A stretch of DNA of 64,000 nt, taken from contig DASQFN010000079.1 in NCBI GenBank assembly GCA_035633115.1, positions 62,001 through 126,000 on the forward strand. Direction: 5' to 3'. The DNA is from Gemmatimonadaceae bacterium (lineage in GTDB: Bacteria; Gemmatimonadota; Gemmatimonadetes; Gemmatimonadales; Gemmatimonadaceae). Positions 53,032-62,167 of this stretch are shown here, piece by piece. The notes under the pieces were generated by a model that searched no databases, was not told the DNA's origin, and was given only the letters and a program-made list of their open reading frames with translations. Both the position numbers and the translations under genes were made by a program. Every line of letters starts with the position of its first letter. The first letter of the stretch is position 1.

Positions 53032-53331
53032 ATGTCGCACCTTCGAATCGAATGGGATGGCGTCAAAGCGCGAGCGAATCTTAGAAAGCACGGAATCAGC
53101 TTTGAGGAAGCTGAAACTGCTTTTCTCGATGATTTCGCGCTTGGTCTCCCCGGTCCCGACCACTCTCTCATTAATGAAGAGCGAATGTTATTAGTCGGAA
53201 TCAGCTCGGCTTTGCGAGTCCTGGTCGTCGTTCACTGTGAACGCGAGGACAGTGATACTATCCGGCTGATCTCCGCTCGGCGGGCAACGCGATCTGAGCG
53301 CGTCCAGTACGATGCGCGGTGGAAACGATGA
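53032..53331 (+). CDS. brnT: BrnT-type ribonuclease toxin
   Basis: The 99-residue protein has the BrnT pattern: RIEWDGVKARANLRKHGISF, FEEAETAFLDD and TIRLISARRATRSERVQYDA. BrnT is a RelE-like RNase inhibited by BrnA. The stop overlaps the antitoxin start (ATGA), giving the toxin-first BrnTA order. Confidence 0.9.
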   Translation: MSHLRIEWDGVKARANLRKHGISFEEAETAFLDDFALGLPGPDHSLINEERMLLVGISSALRVLVVVHCEREDSDTIRLISARRATRSERVQYDARWKR

Positions 53332-53558
53332 GAAAAGAGTACGATCTCTCCAAGGCCAGGCGAAATCCCTACGCCAAGCGTCTCAAACAGTCCGTAACCA
53401 TTCGGCTCGACACCTCGACAATCCACTACTTCAAAAGACTCGCCGCGGAGCTGGACGTTCCGTACCAGACTCTCATCAATTTCTACCTTCGCGATTGTGC
53501 CGAGACGCGACGCCGGCCGACCATGCATTGGCGGTCTTCACGCAACGGCGCAGCATGA
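53328..53558 (+). CDS. brnA: BrnA-type antitoxin
   Basis: The product starts RKEYDLSKARRNPYAKRLKQ with the ribbon-helix-helix strand SVTIRLDTSTIHYFKRLAAE, LDVPYQTLINFYLRDCA. It binds DNA and BrnT. The ATG at 53328 overlaps the brnT stop; an upstream in-frame GTG is possible. Confidence 0.88.
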   Translation: MRKEYDLSKARRNPYAKRLKQSVTIRLDTSTIHYFKRLAAELDVPYQTLINFYLRDCAETRRRPTMHWRSSRNGAA

Positions 53559-53675
53559 GCGAGGCGGTTTTACCGAGAAGGCTGCTGAGTAACTGACACG
53601 GCCTCTCGAACGGGGCCCTTGACACGCGAGCGGTTTACCTGACCGTGTCGCGCAACTTCGGGCAGGCGCTGAGGA

Positions 53676-54233
53676 TCAAGCCGAGGAACGAGCCGGAGAT
53701 CTCGCAGGCAGGTCCACCGGGTGGCTGACGTCCCGCCGGGGCAATACCCAGTTCGGCCTTACGAAGTGACACGTGTAACCATTCGGAATACGCTCGAGAT
53801 AATCCTGATGCTCCGGCTCCGCTTCCCAGAATGGACCGGCAGGCGTCACCTCGGTTACAACTTTCCCCGGCCACAGGCCTGACGCCTCGACGTCGGCGAT
53901 AGTATCGATCGCCGTGTTTTTCTGCTCCTCGCTCGTATAAAAAATCGCTGAGCGGTAGCTCATCCCGATGTCGTTGCCCTGACGGTTGCGCGTTGTCGGG
54001 TCGTGTATCTGGAAGAAAAACCCGAGCAGCTTTCGATAGCTGATCTGTTGTGGATCGAAGATGATCTCGATCGCTTCGGCGTGCGTTCCGTGATTCCGGT
54101 ACGTCGCAGTCGGAACGTCACCTCCACTGTAACCGACGCGCGTCGAGATTACTCCCGGATAGCGGCGAATGAGATCCTGCATTCCCCAAAAGCAGCCGCC
54201 GGCGAGGACTGCGCGTTCCGTCGGTGATGTCAT
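53676..54233 (-). CDS. msrA: Peptide methionine (S)-S-oxide reductase MsrA
   Basis: The 185-residue protein has the catalytic motif [56 protein letters not shown] and [12 protein letters not shown]. It repairs methionine-S-sulfoxide in proteins. The C-terminal tail ([20 protein letters not shown]) lacks the usual Cys pair, so recycling may use another partner. Confidence 0.95.
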   Translation of the reverse strand: MTSPTERAVLAGGCFWGMQDLIRRYPGVISTRVGYSGGDVPTATYRNHGTHAEAIEIIFDPQQISYRKLLGFFFQIHDPTTRNRQGNDIGMSYRSAIFYTSEEQKNTAIDTIADVEASGLWPGKVVTEVTPAGPFWEAEPEHQDYLERIPNGYTCHFVRPNWVLPRRDVSHPVDLPARSPARSSA

Positions 54234-54312
54234 TGTTTTACCCTTCGCGGTGTTTCGGCTATTGTCCTCTTAATAATAGCGAGCGTCATTCATTAGATAT
54301 CGATTCATCGCG

Positions 54313-55131
54313 GTGATTTTCATCGCCATCAGTTGCAGCCATTCAACCGATGAGCGTCCCGTGTCATTACCCGTTGTCGGCACGGGCGCTGCCGCGCGCA
54401 CTCTTCTCGCCCGAGAGGGATTCGATTGGCGCGTATTCGAGACGACACACGCGCGACTACACGCCGCTCGGCGATCGCGCGTGTTTGACCGTGCTCCATC
54501 GCTTGCCGATTCTGTCGAACAGGCACGAAAGACTGCATTGAGCACGCTTGAAGAATCCGATCTTCCAGGCGAGCCGAAGATCGAAGTCTTTCTGCTCGAC
54601 ACGCGAGAGGACATGAAACGAATCACCGGGCGAACGATTTCAGGATTTGCGCTGCCCGGCGAGCTCACCGCGGTTTTCGCCGCCGGACCGGGCTACAAAC
54701 CGCTGATTCGCCATGAGCTCACTCACGCAATCTCGTTCGTTCGGTGGGGCGAGCTTCGAGGAGGCCAGTGGCGGTCGGAAGGGGTCGCGACTCTCGCTCA
54801 GGGAAATTGTCAGGGCCATTCCACCGATGAAATAGCGGCCGGATATCTCACTAGCGGAAAGCTTCCGTCGGTTGCCTCGATGCTGCATGACTTCCGAGGT
54901 ATCGGAGAGCTTCAGGGTTACATCGGCGCGGCAAGTTTCGCGGACCACCTTCGGCGGCGGTATGGTATCGCGACGCTACGTGCCCTTTGGCAGGGACGCG
55001 CTCCAGATTCACTCACGAACGATTTAGCTAAGGCAGACGGCGGCAACGCCGAGCGTGAATGGCGTGCCGCGCTTCGAGGAATCGCTCCGGCGAATTTGGA
55101 CTCTGCGCGTCTTTACCGTGAAGGCTGCTGA
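54313..55131 (+). CDS. Peptidase MA-like metalloprotease lipoprotein
   Basis: The 272-residue protein has a short lipoprotein leader (FIAISC) and the gluzincin motif LIRHELTHAISF with the third ligand Glu in WRSEGVATLAQG. This is the peptidase MA layout for zinc peptidases. The start is near the leader and an upstream extension is not supported. It is convergent with the DUF5916 gene. Confidence 0.75.
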   Translation: MIFIAISCSHSTDERPVSLPVVGTGAAARTLLAREGFDWRVFETTHARLHAARRSRVFDRAPSLADSVEQARKTALSTLEESDLPGEPKIEVFLLDTREDMKRITGRTISGFALPGELTAVFAAGPGYKPLIRHELTHAISFVRWGELRGGQWRSEGVATLAQGNCQGHSTDEIAAGYLTSGKLPSVASMLHDFRGIGELQGYIGAASFADHLRRRYGIATLRALWQGRAPDSLTNDLAKADGGNAEREWRAALRGIAPANLDSARLYREGC

Positions 55132-55141
55132 ACGGTTGAAA

Positions 55142-57880
55142 TCAGCGCCCGAGCCAGTACGTCGCCTTCACCTGGAAGATGTTGGTCGGGCGATCGCGGA
55201 ACAGCGCCGATCGGTCGCGGCCGAACGAGAAGTCGCCGAAATCGTCGAATCCCTCGCGCTGTTGGGTCCACACGAAGAACACGGTCGAGCCTGGGCGGTA
55301 TTCCCATCGGACCACGGCCGTGCCGCGCAGCGACCGGATGTTGAAGTCCGGATTGCCGAACGTGAACGGCGCGGCCGCTCCGTTGCCATCCGGATCGACG
55401 GTATACGTTGTCGTCGAGCCATCCGCAGCCTTGTTCGCAACCACGGTGCTTCCGTTGTCGCGCCCGAAGATCGTCATGTCCAGGGACTTCGGCTTCTGAA
55501 ATTCCCTGAAGCTCGTGTAGTGCCCGCTCGCCAGGAACGGTTGCGCAAACATCTCGAGTGACAAATTCGGCGTGAACGTCGCGTTTACGCGCGTGTCGAC
55601 GGAGAACGTCTTCTGCTCCAGCCTTCCGAAGACGTACCGTGTGCCGGCGAAACCTGCGGGCGCCGCCGGATCGCTCAGCGACGTGACGAACTGCTGCGCG
55701 CTAAAGTCATGATCCCACCCCGGTGCGATGTAGATGTTCACCGACGTCGTCGGCTTGATCGTCAGCGACGGATAATAGGCCACGCGATTTCCCTCATCGT
55801 TGTCGCGGCCGGTGCTCAGGTTGATGTTCATTCCCCACACCAGCGCCTTGCGCTGATCGCCACTGAGGTTCGCACCGATGAAGTTATATCCGTATTGCTT
55901 CACGGTCGGGCCACTGCGCGTAAGACGCTCGTCGAGGTGGCTGGGGCGCACGATCGTGAATATCCCCGTGTTCCAGTAGTTCTTGAATTGCGCGTTAAAC
56001 CCGCTGTGGTAATCGAGGTCGGTGCGATCACCCTCAAAGTTGAACTGCGTCTGGGCGCCGAGGCTCAGGAAGATGAATCGGTACCAGCTTCCCGGAGTGG
56101 TCCATTGTCTCGCGACATTTGCGAGCATCCACTTGTAGTCGGCGCGGCCGAGCACGCCCATGTCGTTCGCCTCGAATCCCGGGCTGCGCCAGTTCTGTGT
56201 GGTTTCCCAGAGCCAGTTGCCGGTTCCCTTCGACAGGCGCGCGAAGAATCCGTAGCCGTTTAGCGAGGTGCGCGTGGGATCGTAGTCGACGTCGAATAAT
56301 CCGTCGCTGGTTACGTCCCGGCCCGGGCGCTGGTAGTACCGCGCACTCGATTGTTGCGCACGGCGGATCGCCGCGGTGTCTCCCTTGATACCGGTGAGCG
56401 CCGTCTGGATGTTGAGAGCGTAAGTCCGATTGCTCCAGCGATGGTCAAGGTCGAACCCCACCGCTCCGGCCTGGCTCCTCAGCCGCTGGATCTCATCGGG
56501 ATTCTTCAGTCTGCGACTCACCAGTGTTCCGATAGTCCCGATTCGCGTCGCACCGCCGCGGAGATCCTTTCGCAGCCGCCCGATGAAATAGTTCGACAGC
56601 GGCTCGATCTCCTGCTCCTCGTTGGTTGTGCTGCCAGGAACCCGGAACGTGGCTGTCTCGCTGTTTGTGACAGCGTCGAGCAGACCAACTGTGATTCCGT
56701 TGCTCGTGCGGCCGGTGACTTTCGCAGCTCCAAGTATCGTCGTCGCGTCAGTGGCATCCAGGTATTCGGCTCGAGACCCGACCACGCCTGACAACTGGGG
56801 CGAGCGGCCGATGCGACGTGTGTAGATGAGCGACAGGCTCGAGACATTGTTGCAGAAGAAGCAGCTGAATCCACCCGTCGAGAAGTATTGCGAATTCGAA
56901 ACGAAGAATGGCCGCTTCTCGCTGAACGTTGTCTCGAACACCGAGAGGTTCACCACCGCGGGATCGACTTCGACCTGGCCGAAATCGGGATTCACCGTCG
57001 CATCGAGCGTGAGATTCGACGTGACGTTGAGCTTCACATCGCCTCCCGCGCGGAAATCCGTCTCGCGCTTGGAATGAAACGGATCATTCAAAGCAACGCG
57101 CCCCATTTTTGCGCGCGAGGTTACGTAGGGAACGATCTCGATCTGCCTTGGGCGCGACGTGACAACAATTCCGTTGAGCGTTCCGAAATAGGCGGGCCCG
57201 CCGAACTCGTTGCTTCGCCAGAACGCCCACATGTCCTGTTCATTGAGCCGGTCGATCGTGCGCGACACCTGCATTCCCCATGACTGAACCGTATCCCGGG
57301 AAAACCTCAGCTGCGAATACGGAATCCGGAACTCGGCGGTCCAGCCGAGTGAGTCGATATTGGTCGCGCCTTCCCACACAGGATCGAAGGAACTGTCGCC
57401 GTTCTGGTGGTCGCCCTTCACGCCGTCAGGATTGAGCTCGAACCACGTCCGGTCGTTCTTGTTGCGGAACGTGTCGAAGACGAGCGCAATCTTGTCAGAT
57501 GTGAGCGCGTTGTCGCCGTTCATGATGACGTCGCGCCGCGCCAGCGCGGAACGAACGCCATGCCGACCCATGGAATCGAACATCCGGGCGCCGACGTAGA
57601 TGGCGGCATCGTCGTAAAGAACCCGGAGCTCCGTCTTCTCACTTGGCGGCTTTCCCTCGTTCGGGACCGCCTGGGTCAGCTCGCCGATCGGCGTCGCTGC
57701 CGACCAGGCGCTCTCATCGAGCTTTCCGTCCACCACAACCGGGCCACTCTTGCGTGCCGCCTGCGCGGATGGGCGGGGATCGTTCTGTGATTTTGTGGTC
57801 TGCTGGGCGACGAGAGGTGATGCGCTGAACGTTGCGGCGAGAACGAGAAACGCCAGCTCTAGCCGACTAGTGAGGGTCAT
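55142..57880 (-). CDS. DUF5916 / CBM9-like outer-membrane protein
   Basis: The product has a signal peptide (LELAFLVLAATFSASPLVAQ) and an N-terminal CBM9-like domain (GPVVVDGKLDESAWSAATPI, LRVLYDDAAIYVGARMFD). A DUF5916 barrel follows, with TLDATVNPDFGQVEVDPAVV, VFETTFSEKRPFFVSNSQYF and C-terminal strands ending YWLGR. ATG 57880 was chosen since it begins the signal peptide; the frame opens upstream to 57973. The family is an outer-membrane protein of Bacteroidota and Gemmatimonadota, probably linked to glycan or metal uptake. Confidence 0.9.
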   Translation of the reverse strand: MTLTSRLELAFLVLAATFSASPLVAQQTTKSQNDPRPSAQAARKSGPVVVDGKLDESAWSAATPIGELTQAVPNEGKPPSEKTELRVLYDDAAIYVGARMFDSMGRHGVRSALARRDVIMNGDNALTSDKIALVFDTFRNKNDRTWFELNPDGVKGDHQNGDSSFDPVWEGATNIDSLGWTAEFRIPYSQLRFSRDTVQSWGMQVSRTIDRLNEQDMWAFWRSNEFGGPAYFGTLNGIVVTSRPRQIEIVPYVTSRAKMGRVALNDPFHSKRETDFRAGGDVKLNVTSNLTLDATVNPDFGQVEVDPAVVNLSVFETTFSEKRPFFVSNSQYFSTGGFSCFFCNNVSSLSLIYTRRIGRSPQLSGVVGSRAEYLDATDATTILGAAKVTGRTSNGITVGLLDAVTNSETATFRVPGSTTNEEQEIEPLSNYFIGRLRKDLRGGATRIGTIGTLVSRRLKNPDEIQRLRSQAGAVGFDLDHRWSNRTYALNIQTALTGIKGDTAAIRRAQQSSARYYQRPGRDVTSDGLFDVDYDPTRTSLNGYGFFARLSKGTGNWLWETTQNWRSPGFEANDMGVLGRADYKWMLANVARQWTTPGSWYRFIFLSLGAQTQFNFEGDRTDLDYHSGFNAQFKNYWNTGIFTIVRPSHLDERLTRSGPTVKQYGYNFIGANLSGDQRKALVWGMNINLSTGRDNDEGNRVAYYPSLTIKPTTSVNIYIAPGWDHDFSAQQFVTSLSDPAAPAGFAGTRYVFGRLEQKTFSVDTRVNATFTPNLSLEMFAQPFLASGHYTSFREFQKPKSLDMTIFGRDNGSTVVANKAADGSTTTYTVDPDGNGAAAPFTFGNPDFNIRSLRGTAVVRWEYRPGSTVFFVWTQQREGFDDFGDFSFGRDRSALFRDRPTNIFQVKATYWLGR

Positions 57881-57958
57881 TGGCACTCCGCCAGGAGCGA
57901 GTCTGGTTTGAGGTACGGTGGGGCGCATTCGGCCATAGTGTTTTAGACGCGGGCGGCG

Positions 57959-58225
57959 GTGGATTGGATTCACCCTTCAACAAATCTCTTGCGTCTGCTA
58001 GAAGGATATCAGCAGGGACCAACGTCGCTTGACAGAGAGTTGAAAGCGTTTTGTCAGGAGAACGTTGACTATGACGTCATCCTGGCCGCCGACTGCATTG
58101 GCTCATACGATCAGGAGCATCACGACGTCTCCGTCAGATATTTGACCGGAGGAACAGCCGGTCTTTGCAATAACGCGGAGATCGGCCAGCTCCTGTCACC
58201 GCGCCAGCGGGCTAGCGATCGTTGA
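57959..58225 (+). CDS. Small hypothetical protein (tentative)
   Basis: An 88-codon frame with a helical N-terminus (HPSTNLLRLLEGYQQGPTSL). It has no recognised domain and modest coding character. Confidence 0.3.
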   Translation: MDWIHPSTNLLRLLEGYQQGPTSLDRELKAFCQENVDYDVILAADCIGSYDQEHHDVSVRYLTGGTAGLCNNAEIGQLLSPRQRASDR

Positions 58226-58309
58226 AGGACTGCGTTATTCAGTTGCGACGCACTTGTTGGGAAGGACTGTCATAGGCAGGTCGTTGATCACACTATCGGG
58301 AGAAGAAAC

Positions 58310-58780
58310 GTGACATCGATCGATCAATGCGCGCTCCTCGCGAGTCGAGTAGTCTCGACGCTTCGTCCCGACATAGATCAGAAAGTTGCCGATCTGACCG
58401 GAAAATTCCCGGCTCTGAATTCAACTGAATTGCGGCTCCGTCTCTGGGTGACAGAATCGATCGTTGTCCTGCTTGCGGGGGAAAATTCGACGGCCGATCC
58501 AGCACGCCTGGACCGGTTCTTTGACGCGTTCTGGTCCGATGTGTCATGGCAGCTGCGATTGGACGTGCCCAGCGAGGACGTCCGTCAAGGGTTCGATGCG
58601 GGGCTGGACCGCCTTGCGACGGAAATAGAATCCGACCGTCAGCGGTTGGCGCCGGAGAAGGCCTCGATTCTTTTGGCAAGGCGGATAGCCGAATTTCTGG
58701 AAGTGCCTGAAACAGTACCGCTCAATTACGGCTACAAGCTCGCAACATCTACCAAGCTATTGAATCAATTGCCCGAATAA
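58310..58780 (+). CDS. Hypothetical helical protein
   Basis: The 156-residue product is helical (LRLRLWVTESIVVLLAGENS, LDRFFDAFWSDVSWQLRLDV) with no known domain. It ends four bases before the DinB gene and is probably cotranscribed with it. Confidence 0.5.
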   Translation: MTSIDQCALLASRVVSTLRPDIDQKVADLTGKFPALNSTELRLRLWVTESIVVLLAGENSTADPARLDRFFDAFWSDVSWQLRLDVPSEDVRQGFDAGLDRLATEIESDRQRLAPEKASILLARRIAEFLEVPETVPLNYGYKLATSTKLLNQLPE

Positions 58781-58784
58781 GTGG

Positions 58785-59342
58785 ATGCGTCTGTACCGCT
58801 TCACCTTTATAGCTTTCGTTGCAGGCGCTCTGGTCGCGGGGGCAGTGTCGATAGCGGCTGGCGTCGCTCGAGCGCAGGCGACGCCGGCGGGCTTCCGCGG
58901 CGAATTCCTCCACCAGTTCGACCAGTCGATGGCGAAGGCTGTAATGCTTGCTGAGGCTGTGCCGGCTGAGACGTACCCGCGTCGCCCGGTTCCCGCGGTG
59001 ACGCCGATGGCGGAGATGTTCGCGCACATCGCCCGCTTCAACTACGAATACCCGGCGCGCGCCATGGGCATCTCCCCTCCCGCCGGCACCGATCTCGATG
59101 CCCTCGAGCGCGTCGCGGAGAAAGCGCAGGTCGTGGCGCTGCTGCAGCGCTCGGCCGATCACGTACGGCAAGCAGTTCGTGGCATGCCTGACGCGCAGCT
59201 CGAACGGATGACGACACTATATGGCCGACGGGTTCCGCAATGGGCGGTGCTCCTGCAGCTGCTTGCCCACATGGACAATCACCTCGGCCAGGCCATCGCT
59301 TACGCGCGCGTCAGCGGGGTTGTACCGCCCTGGTCGCGGTGA
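58785..59342 (+). CDS. DinB family protein, exported
   Basis: The 185-residue protein has a signal peptide (AFVAGALVAGAVSIAAGVAR, cleavage after ARAQA) and a DinB four-helix bundle with His ligands in EMFAHIARFNYEYP and LLAHMDNHLGQAIAYA. DinB proteins are metal-dependent transferase or hydrolase-like; the periplasmic form is of unknown role. Confidence 0.8.
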   Translation: MRLYRFTFIAFVAGALVAGAVSIAAGVARAQATPAGFRGEFLHQFDQSMAKAVMLAEAVPAETYPRRPVPAVTPMAEMFAHIARFNYEYPARAMGISPPAGTDLDALERVAEKAQVVALLQRSADHVRQAVRGMPDAQLERMTTLYGRRVPQWAVLLQLLAHMDNHLGQAIAYARVSGVVPPWSR

Positions 59343-59414
59343 CACTCGTCATGACTACCTAGCCGCACCACAGTTCGTCACTTCACAGACGCTCGCGTCG
59401 TAGTTTGCATTCAC

Positions 59415-61292
59415 ATGAGCGACACTAAGCCCGGTTCAAGGCATCAGGGAAAAGTCGCGCTTCTCGTTCGCGCGAGTGTCACGATATTGTCAGGCGCTTC
59501 CGCCCTCGCGTGGCCTGTCGTAGCGTCCGCCCAGACAAGCGAACGCATCCTTCGCGACGACCTGCGGAGAATTCTCGCTGAGGAAGGTCTTGTCGGAGCG
59601 GCGTGGGTAACCGTGCAGGCCGACGGAGCTATCCGCACCGACGCGGCCGGCTATGCGGATAACGCCGCGCGACTGCCTCTCTCCGACCAGGCCCGTTTTC
59701 ACGTCGGCTCAGTCGCAAAAGCGGCGCTCGCCACCGGCATCCTGCGTCTCGTCACAGAAGAGCGGATCACGCTCGACGATCCGATCGACCGTTATCTGCC
59801 CACGTTGTCCATCCAGAATCCCTGGGCGCCCGCTGATCCTGTGACGGTTCGGCATCTGCTGGATCACACTTCGGGCCTCGATGATGCACGGCTCTGGCAG
59901 ATGTTCAGCGCCACGGTCGCGTCCGATGCGCCGCTGGCCACGGCGTTTTCGAGGCCGCAGGGGATCTTACGAGTCCGCGTCCGTCCCGGCAGCAGGCTGT
60001 CGTACTCCAATATGGGTTACACGCTGCTCGGAATGGTCATCGAAGCGGTGACGAAGGTACGGTACGAGGATTATCTCGACGCTCACTTGCTCGAGCCGCT
60101 GGGCATGCGCAACAGCACCTTCCGCTTCACAACGCAGGAAGGTCCGTCAGCAGACCCGGGGTTGGCCTGGGGTCACGTCGACGACGGGACGCGGTACGCG
60201 GCCTCACCCGTTGCGTTGCGCCCCGCTGGCCAGTTCACGACTACCGCATACGACCTTGGCCTCTTCGCGCGCTTCCTGATGGGGGACGGAATAGTCGGCG
60301 GCCGCCAGTTCATCCGAGCTGATCTCATGCGTGCCCGTGGACAGCCGAGTACCACCGAAGCGGCCCGCGCCGGCCTGAACGCCGGTTATGCCCTGGGGCT
60401 CGGCCGGCGCGTTCGCCAAGGAGTGGTGGGCTACTGCCATATCGGAACGACCGTCGGATTCCACGCGTTGCTGTGCACATATCCGGAGGACGGGAAGGCC
60501 TTCGCGATCAGCATCAACACCGATAGTGAAACCGCGCGCTATGACCGCGTTTTTGAGGCTCTTGCCCGACACTTGCGCGTCGGCGTCACACCGGCACCAC
60601 CGGCCGGCGTTCCTGCGACGGACGTCGCTGAATGGGAAGGGTTCTATCTGGCCAGCCCGAATCGAATGCAGACATTCGCGTACCTCGACGCTGCATTCGG
60701 CTTTGTTCGCGTCAAACGGCGAGACGACAACCTGATCCTGGCCCCGATGCAGGGTCCCAGCCGGGAGCTGAAACCCACTGGCGGCTACCTGTTCGCCGCG
60801 GAGGATCGCGCCGCGGTCTCGCATGTACTGATACGAGATGACGGCGAGCACCGGATAAGCGACGGGTTCACGACATTCCAGAAGGTGAGCCCTTACTACC
60901 TCGTCAGTCTGTGGATCAGTCTTGTGCTTGGTCTGCTCGGCAGCCTCTGGTTCGTAGGCGCCGGTATCGTGGCGTTGGCGCGCCTGCGCTCCTCCGCGTG
61001 GCGCCGGCCTGAGATGATTCCGTTCGTTGGCGTGCTCGGGCTGTTCGCATCCCTCCCGCTATTCTTGACGCAGTCGTTCATGCAGCTCGGCGATATCACC
61101 GCGGCCAGCGTAATCCTTGCGGCAAGCTCAGTGGCTTTTCCATGCACCATGATCGCGTTGCTGTGGCGAGCCGGTCGTTCTCCCCAACGGACGGCGGCTC
61201 TCGTCCCGCATGCCTGTTCGGCCATCGCCGTGCTGCAATGGTGCGCTGTCCTGGCAATGTGGGATCTGCTCCCGCTGCGGCTCTGGGTTTAG
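59415..61292 (+). CDS. Serine hydrolase (beta-lactamase class C/PBP4-like) with C-terminal membrane helices
   Basis: The 625-residue protein has a signal peptide (VTILSGASALAWPVVASAQT) and class C motifs: FHVGSVAKAALATG (SxxK), RLSYSNMGYTLLG (YxN) and YCHIGTTVGFHAL (HxG). A linker domain (residues 390-480) and four transmembrane helices at the C-terminus follow (SLVLGLLGSLWFVGAGIVAL, VIPFVGVLGLFASLPLFL-like). It resembles membrane-anchored penicillin-binding-type esterases or peptidases. Substrate unknown. Confidence 0.9.
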   Translation: MSDTKPGSRHQGKVALLVRASVTILSGASALAWPVVASAQTSERILRDDLRRILAEEGLVGAAWVTVQADGAIRTDAAGYADNAARLPLSDQARFHVGSVAKAALATGILRLVTEERITLDDPIDRYLPTLSIQNPWAPADPVTVRHLLDHTSGLDDARLWQMFSATVASDAPLATAFSRPQGILRVRVRPGSRLSYSNMGYTLLGMVIEAVTKVRYEDYLDAHLLEPLGMRNSTFRFTTQEGPSADPGLAWGHVDDGTRYAASPVALRPAGQFTTTAYDLGLFARFLMGDGIVGGRQFIRADLMRARGQPSTTEAARAGLNAGYALGLGRRVRQGVVGYCHIGTTVGFHALLCTYPEDGKAFAISINTDSETARYDRVFEALARHLRVGVTPAPPAGVPATDVAEWEGFYLASPNRMQTFAYLDAAFGFVRVKRRDDNLILAPMQGPSRELKPTGGYLFAAEDRAAVSHVLIRDDGEHRISDGFTTFQKVSPYYLVSLWISLVLGLLGSLWFVGAGIVALARLRSSAWRRPEMIPFVGVLGLFASLPLFLTQSFMQLGDITAASVILAASSVAFPCTMIALLWRAGRSPQRTAALVPHACSAIAVLQWCAVLAMWDLLPLRLWV

Positions 61293-61320
61293 GGAATAGC
61301 GCGAGAGCCCTCGCCTAGGC

Positions 61321-61414
61321 ATCTAACGATGAAATCAAGCCGCCGAGCGGTTTGCGGAAGATCGCTTTGCTCACGATTGTTTGATCCGCTCGCAGCTTAT
61401 CGCGGGCGTTAGGC
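61321..61414 (+). other. Lone attC site (94 bp)
   Basis: The left core ATCTAAC (61321-61327) and right core GTTAGGC (61408-61414) bound a region with CGCTCGCAGCTTATCGCGGGC before the right core, matching attC layout in the array. No intI is nearby, so this is a solitary recombination site (a CALIN-like remnant). Confidence 0.7.
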
Positions 61415-61457
61415 GACGCTCGTCATGAATACCTTATCATTCCCAACTGGAGCTGCA

Positions 61458-61532
61458 ATGATGCGACAGTCGTTAGTCATCGCGATAGCCGCAACACTGC
61501 CTTTCGCGGCGACAGCAGCAGTCATCGACTGA
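61458..61532 (+). pseudogene. Truncated signal-peptide frame
   Basis: A 24-codon frame (MRQSLVIAIAATLPFAATAA) is a complete Sec signal peptide that stops before any mature domain. It probably marks the start of a cassette gene lost by deletion, right after the lone attC. Confidence 0.45.
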
Positions 61533-61545
61533 CGCCAGCGCGGTC

Positions 61546-62121
61546 ATGCTCTTTCGACAGTCTTTCCTCGAAGGTATCAGGAACGGATCGATCAGCCTGG
61601 CGTTTCGCCGCTGGAAACGCCCGACGGTACGAGCAGGCGGCACCTTGCTGACTCCGGTCGGACAATTGGCGATCGTGTCGGTCACGCCGGTGACATTGTC
61701 GCGGATCACGGAAGCCGATAGCCGTAAGGCCGGGTACACCGATCGTGCGGGCCTGCTCGATGAGCTTCGCGCTCGACCGGATGGCCTGGTATATCGAATT
61801 GAATTGGGCCATCTCGCGGCCGATCCCCGGGTAGCGCTTCGATCACAGTCGCTCGACGCCAGTGCAGCCGCTGACGTAGTCAGTCAGCTCGAGCGTCTGG
61901 ATCGGAGATCGCCGCACGGTCCGTGGACTACACAGACACTTCGCATTATGGAACTCCATCCGGGAGTGCGAGCGGTCGATCTCGCTCGTATGGTCGGCCA
62001 GGACAAAGTGCCATTCAAAGTCAACGTGCGGAAACTCAAGCGTCTTGGTCTCACCGAGAGTCTGGACACGGGCTATCGTCTTTCCCCTCGGGGCCGTGAC
62101 TTGCTGAAGCAGCTGCGATAA
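61546..62121 (+). CDS. ASCH-like domain protein with C-terminal winged helix
   Basis: The N-terminal part (RQSFLEGIRNGSISLAFRRW, VGQLAIVSVTPVTLSRITEA) follows the ASCH/PUA-like RNA-binding pattern. The C-terminal part (RIMELHPGVRAVDLARMVGQ, KVNVRKLKRLGLTESLDTG) is a winged helix. The fusion suggests a regulator sensing a nucleotide or RNA. The function is unknown. It follows the lone attC and may be a cassette gene. Confidence 0.65.
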   Translation: MLFRQSFLEGIRNGSISLAFRRWKRPTVRAGGTLLTPVGQLAIVSVTPVTLSRITEADSRKAGYTDRAGLLDELRARPDGLVYRIELGHLAADPRVALRSQSLDASAAADVVSQLERLDRRSPHGPWTTQTLRIMELHPGVRAVDLARMVGQDKVPFKVNVRKLKRLGLTESLDTGYRLSPRGRDLLKQLR

Positions 62122-62167
62122 GCGACCGGCGGCGCAGGTCTAGCGAGTGCGGCAGTCGGCCGCTCGG

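Noticed and set aside
61321-61414. tRNA gene
   Set aside because: The segment has paired arms, but they match attC cores (ATCTAAC and GTTAGGC). No T-loop GTTCRA pattern or cloverleaf was found.
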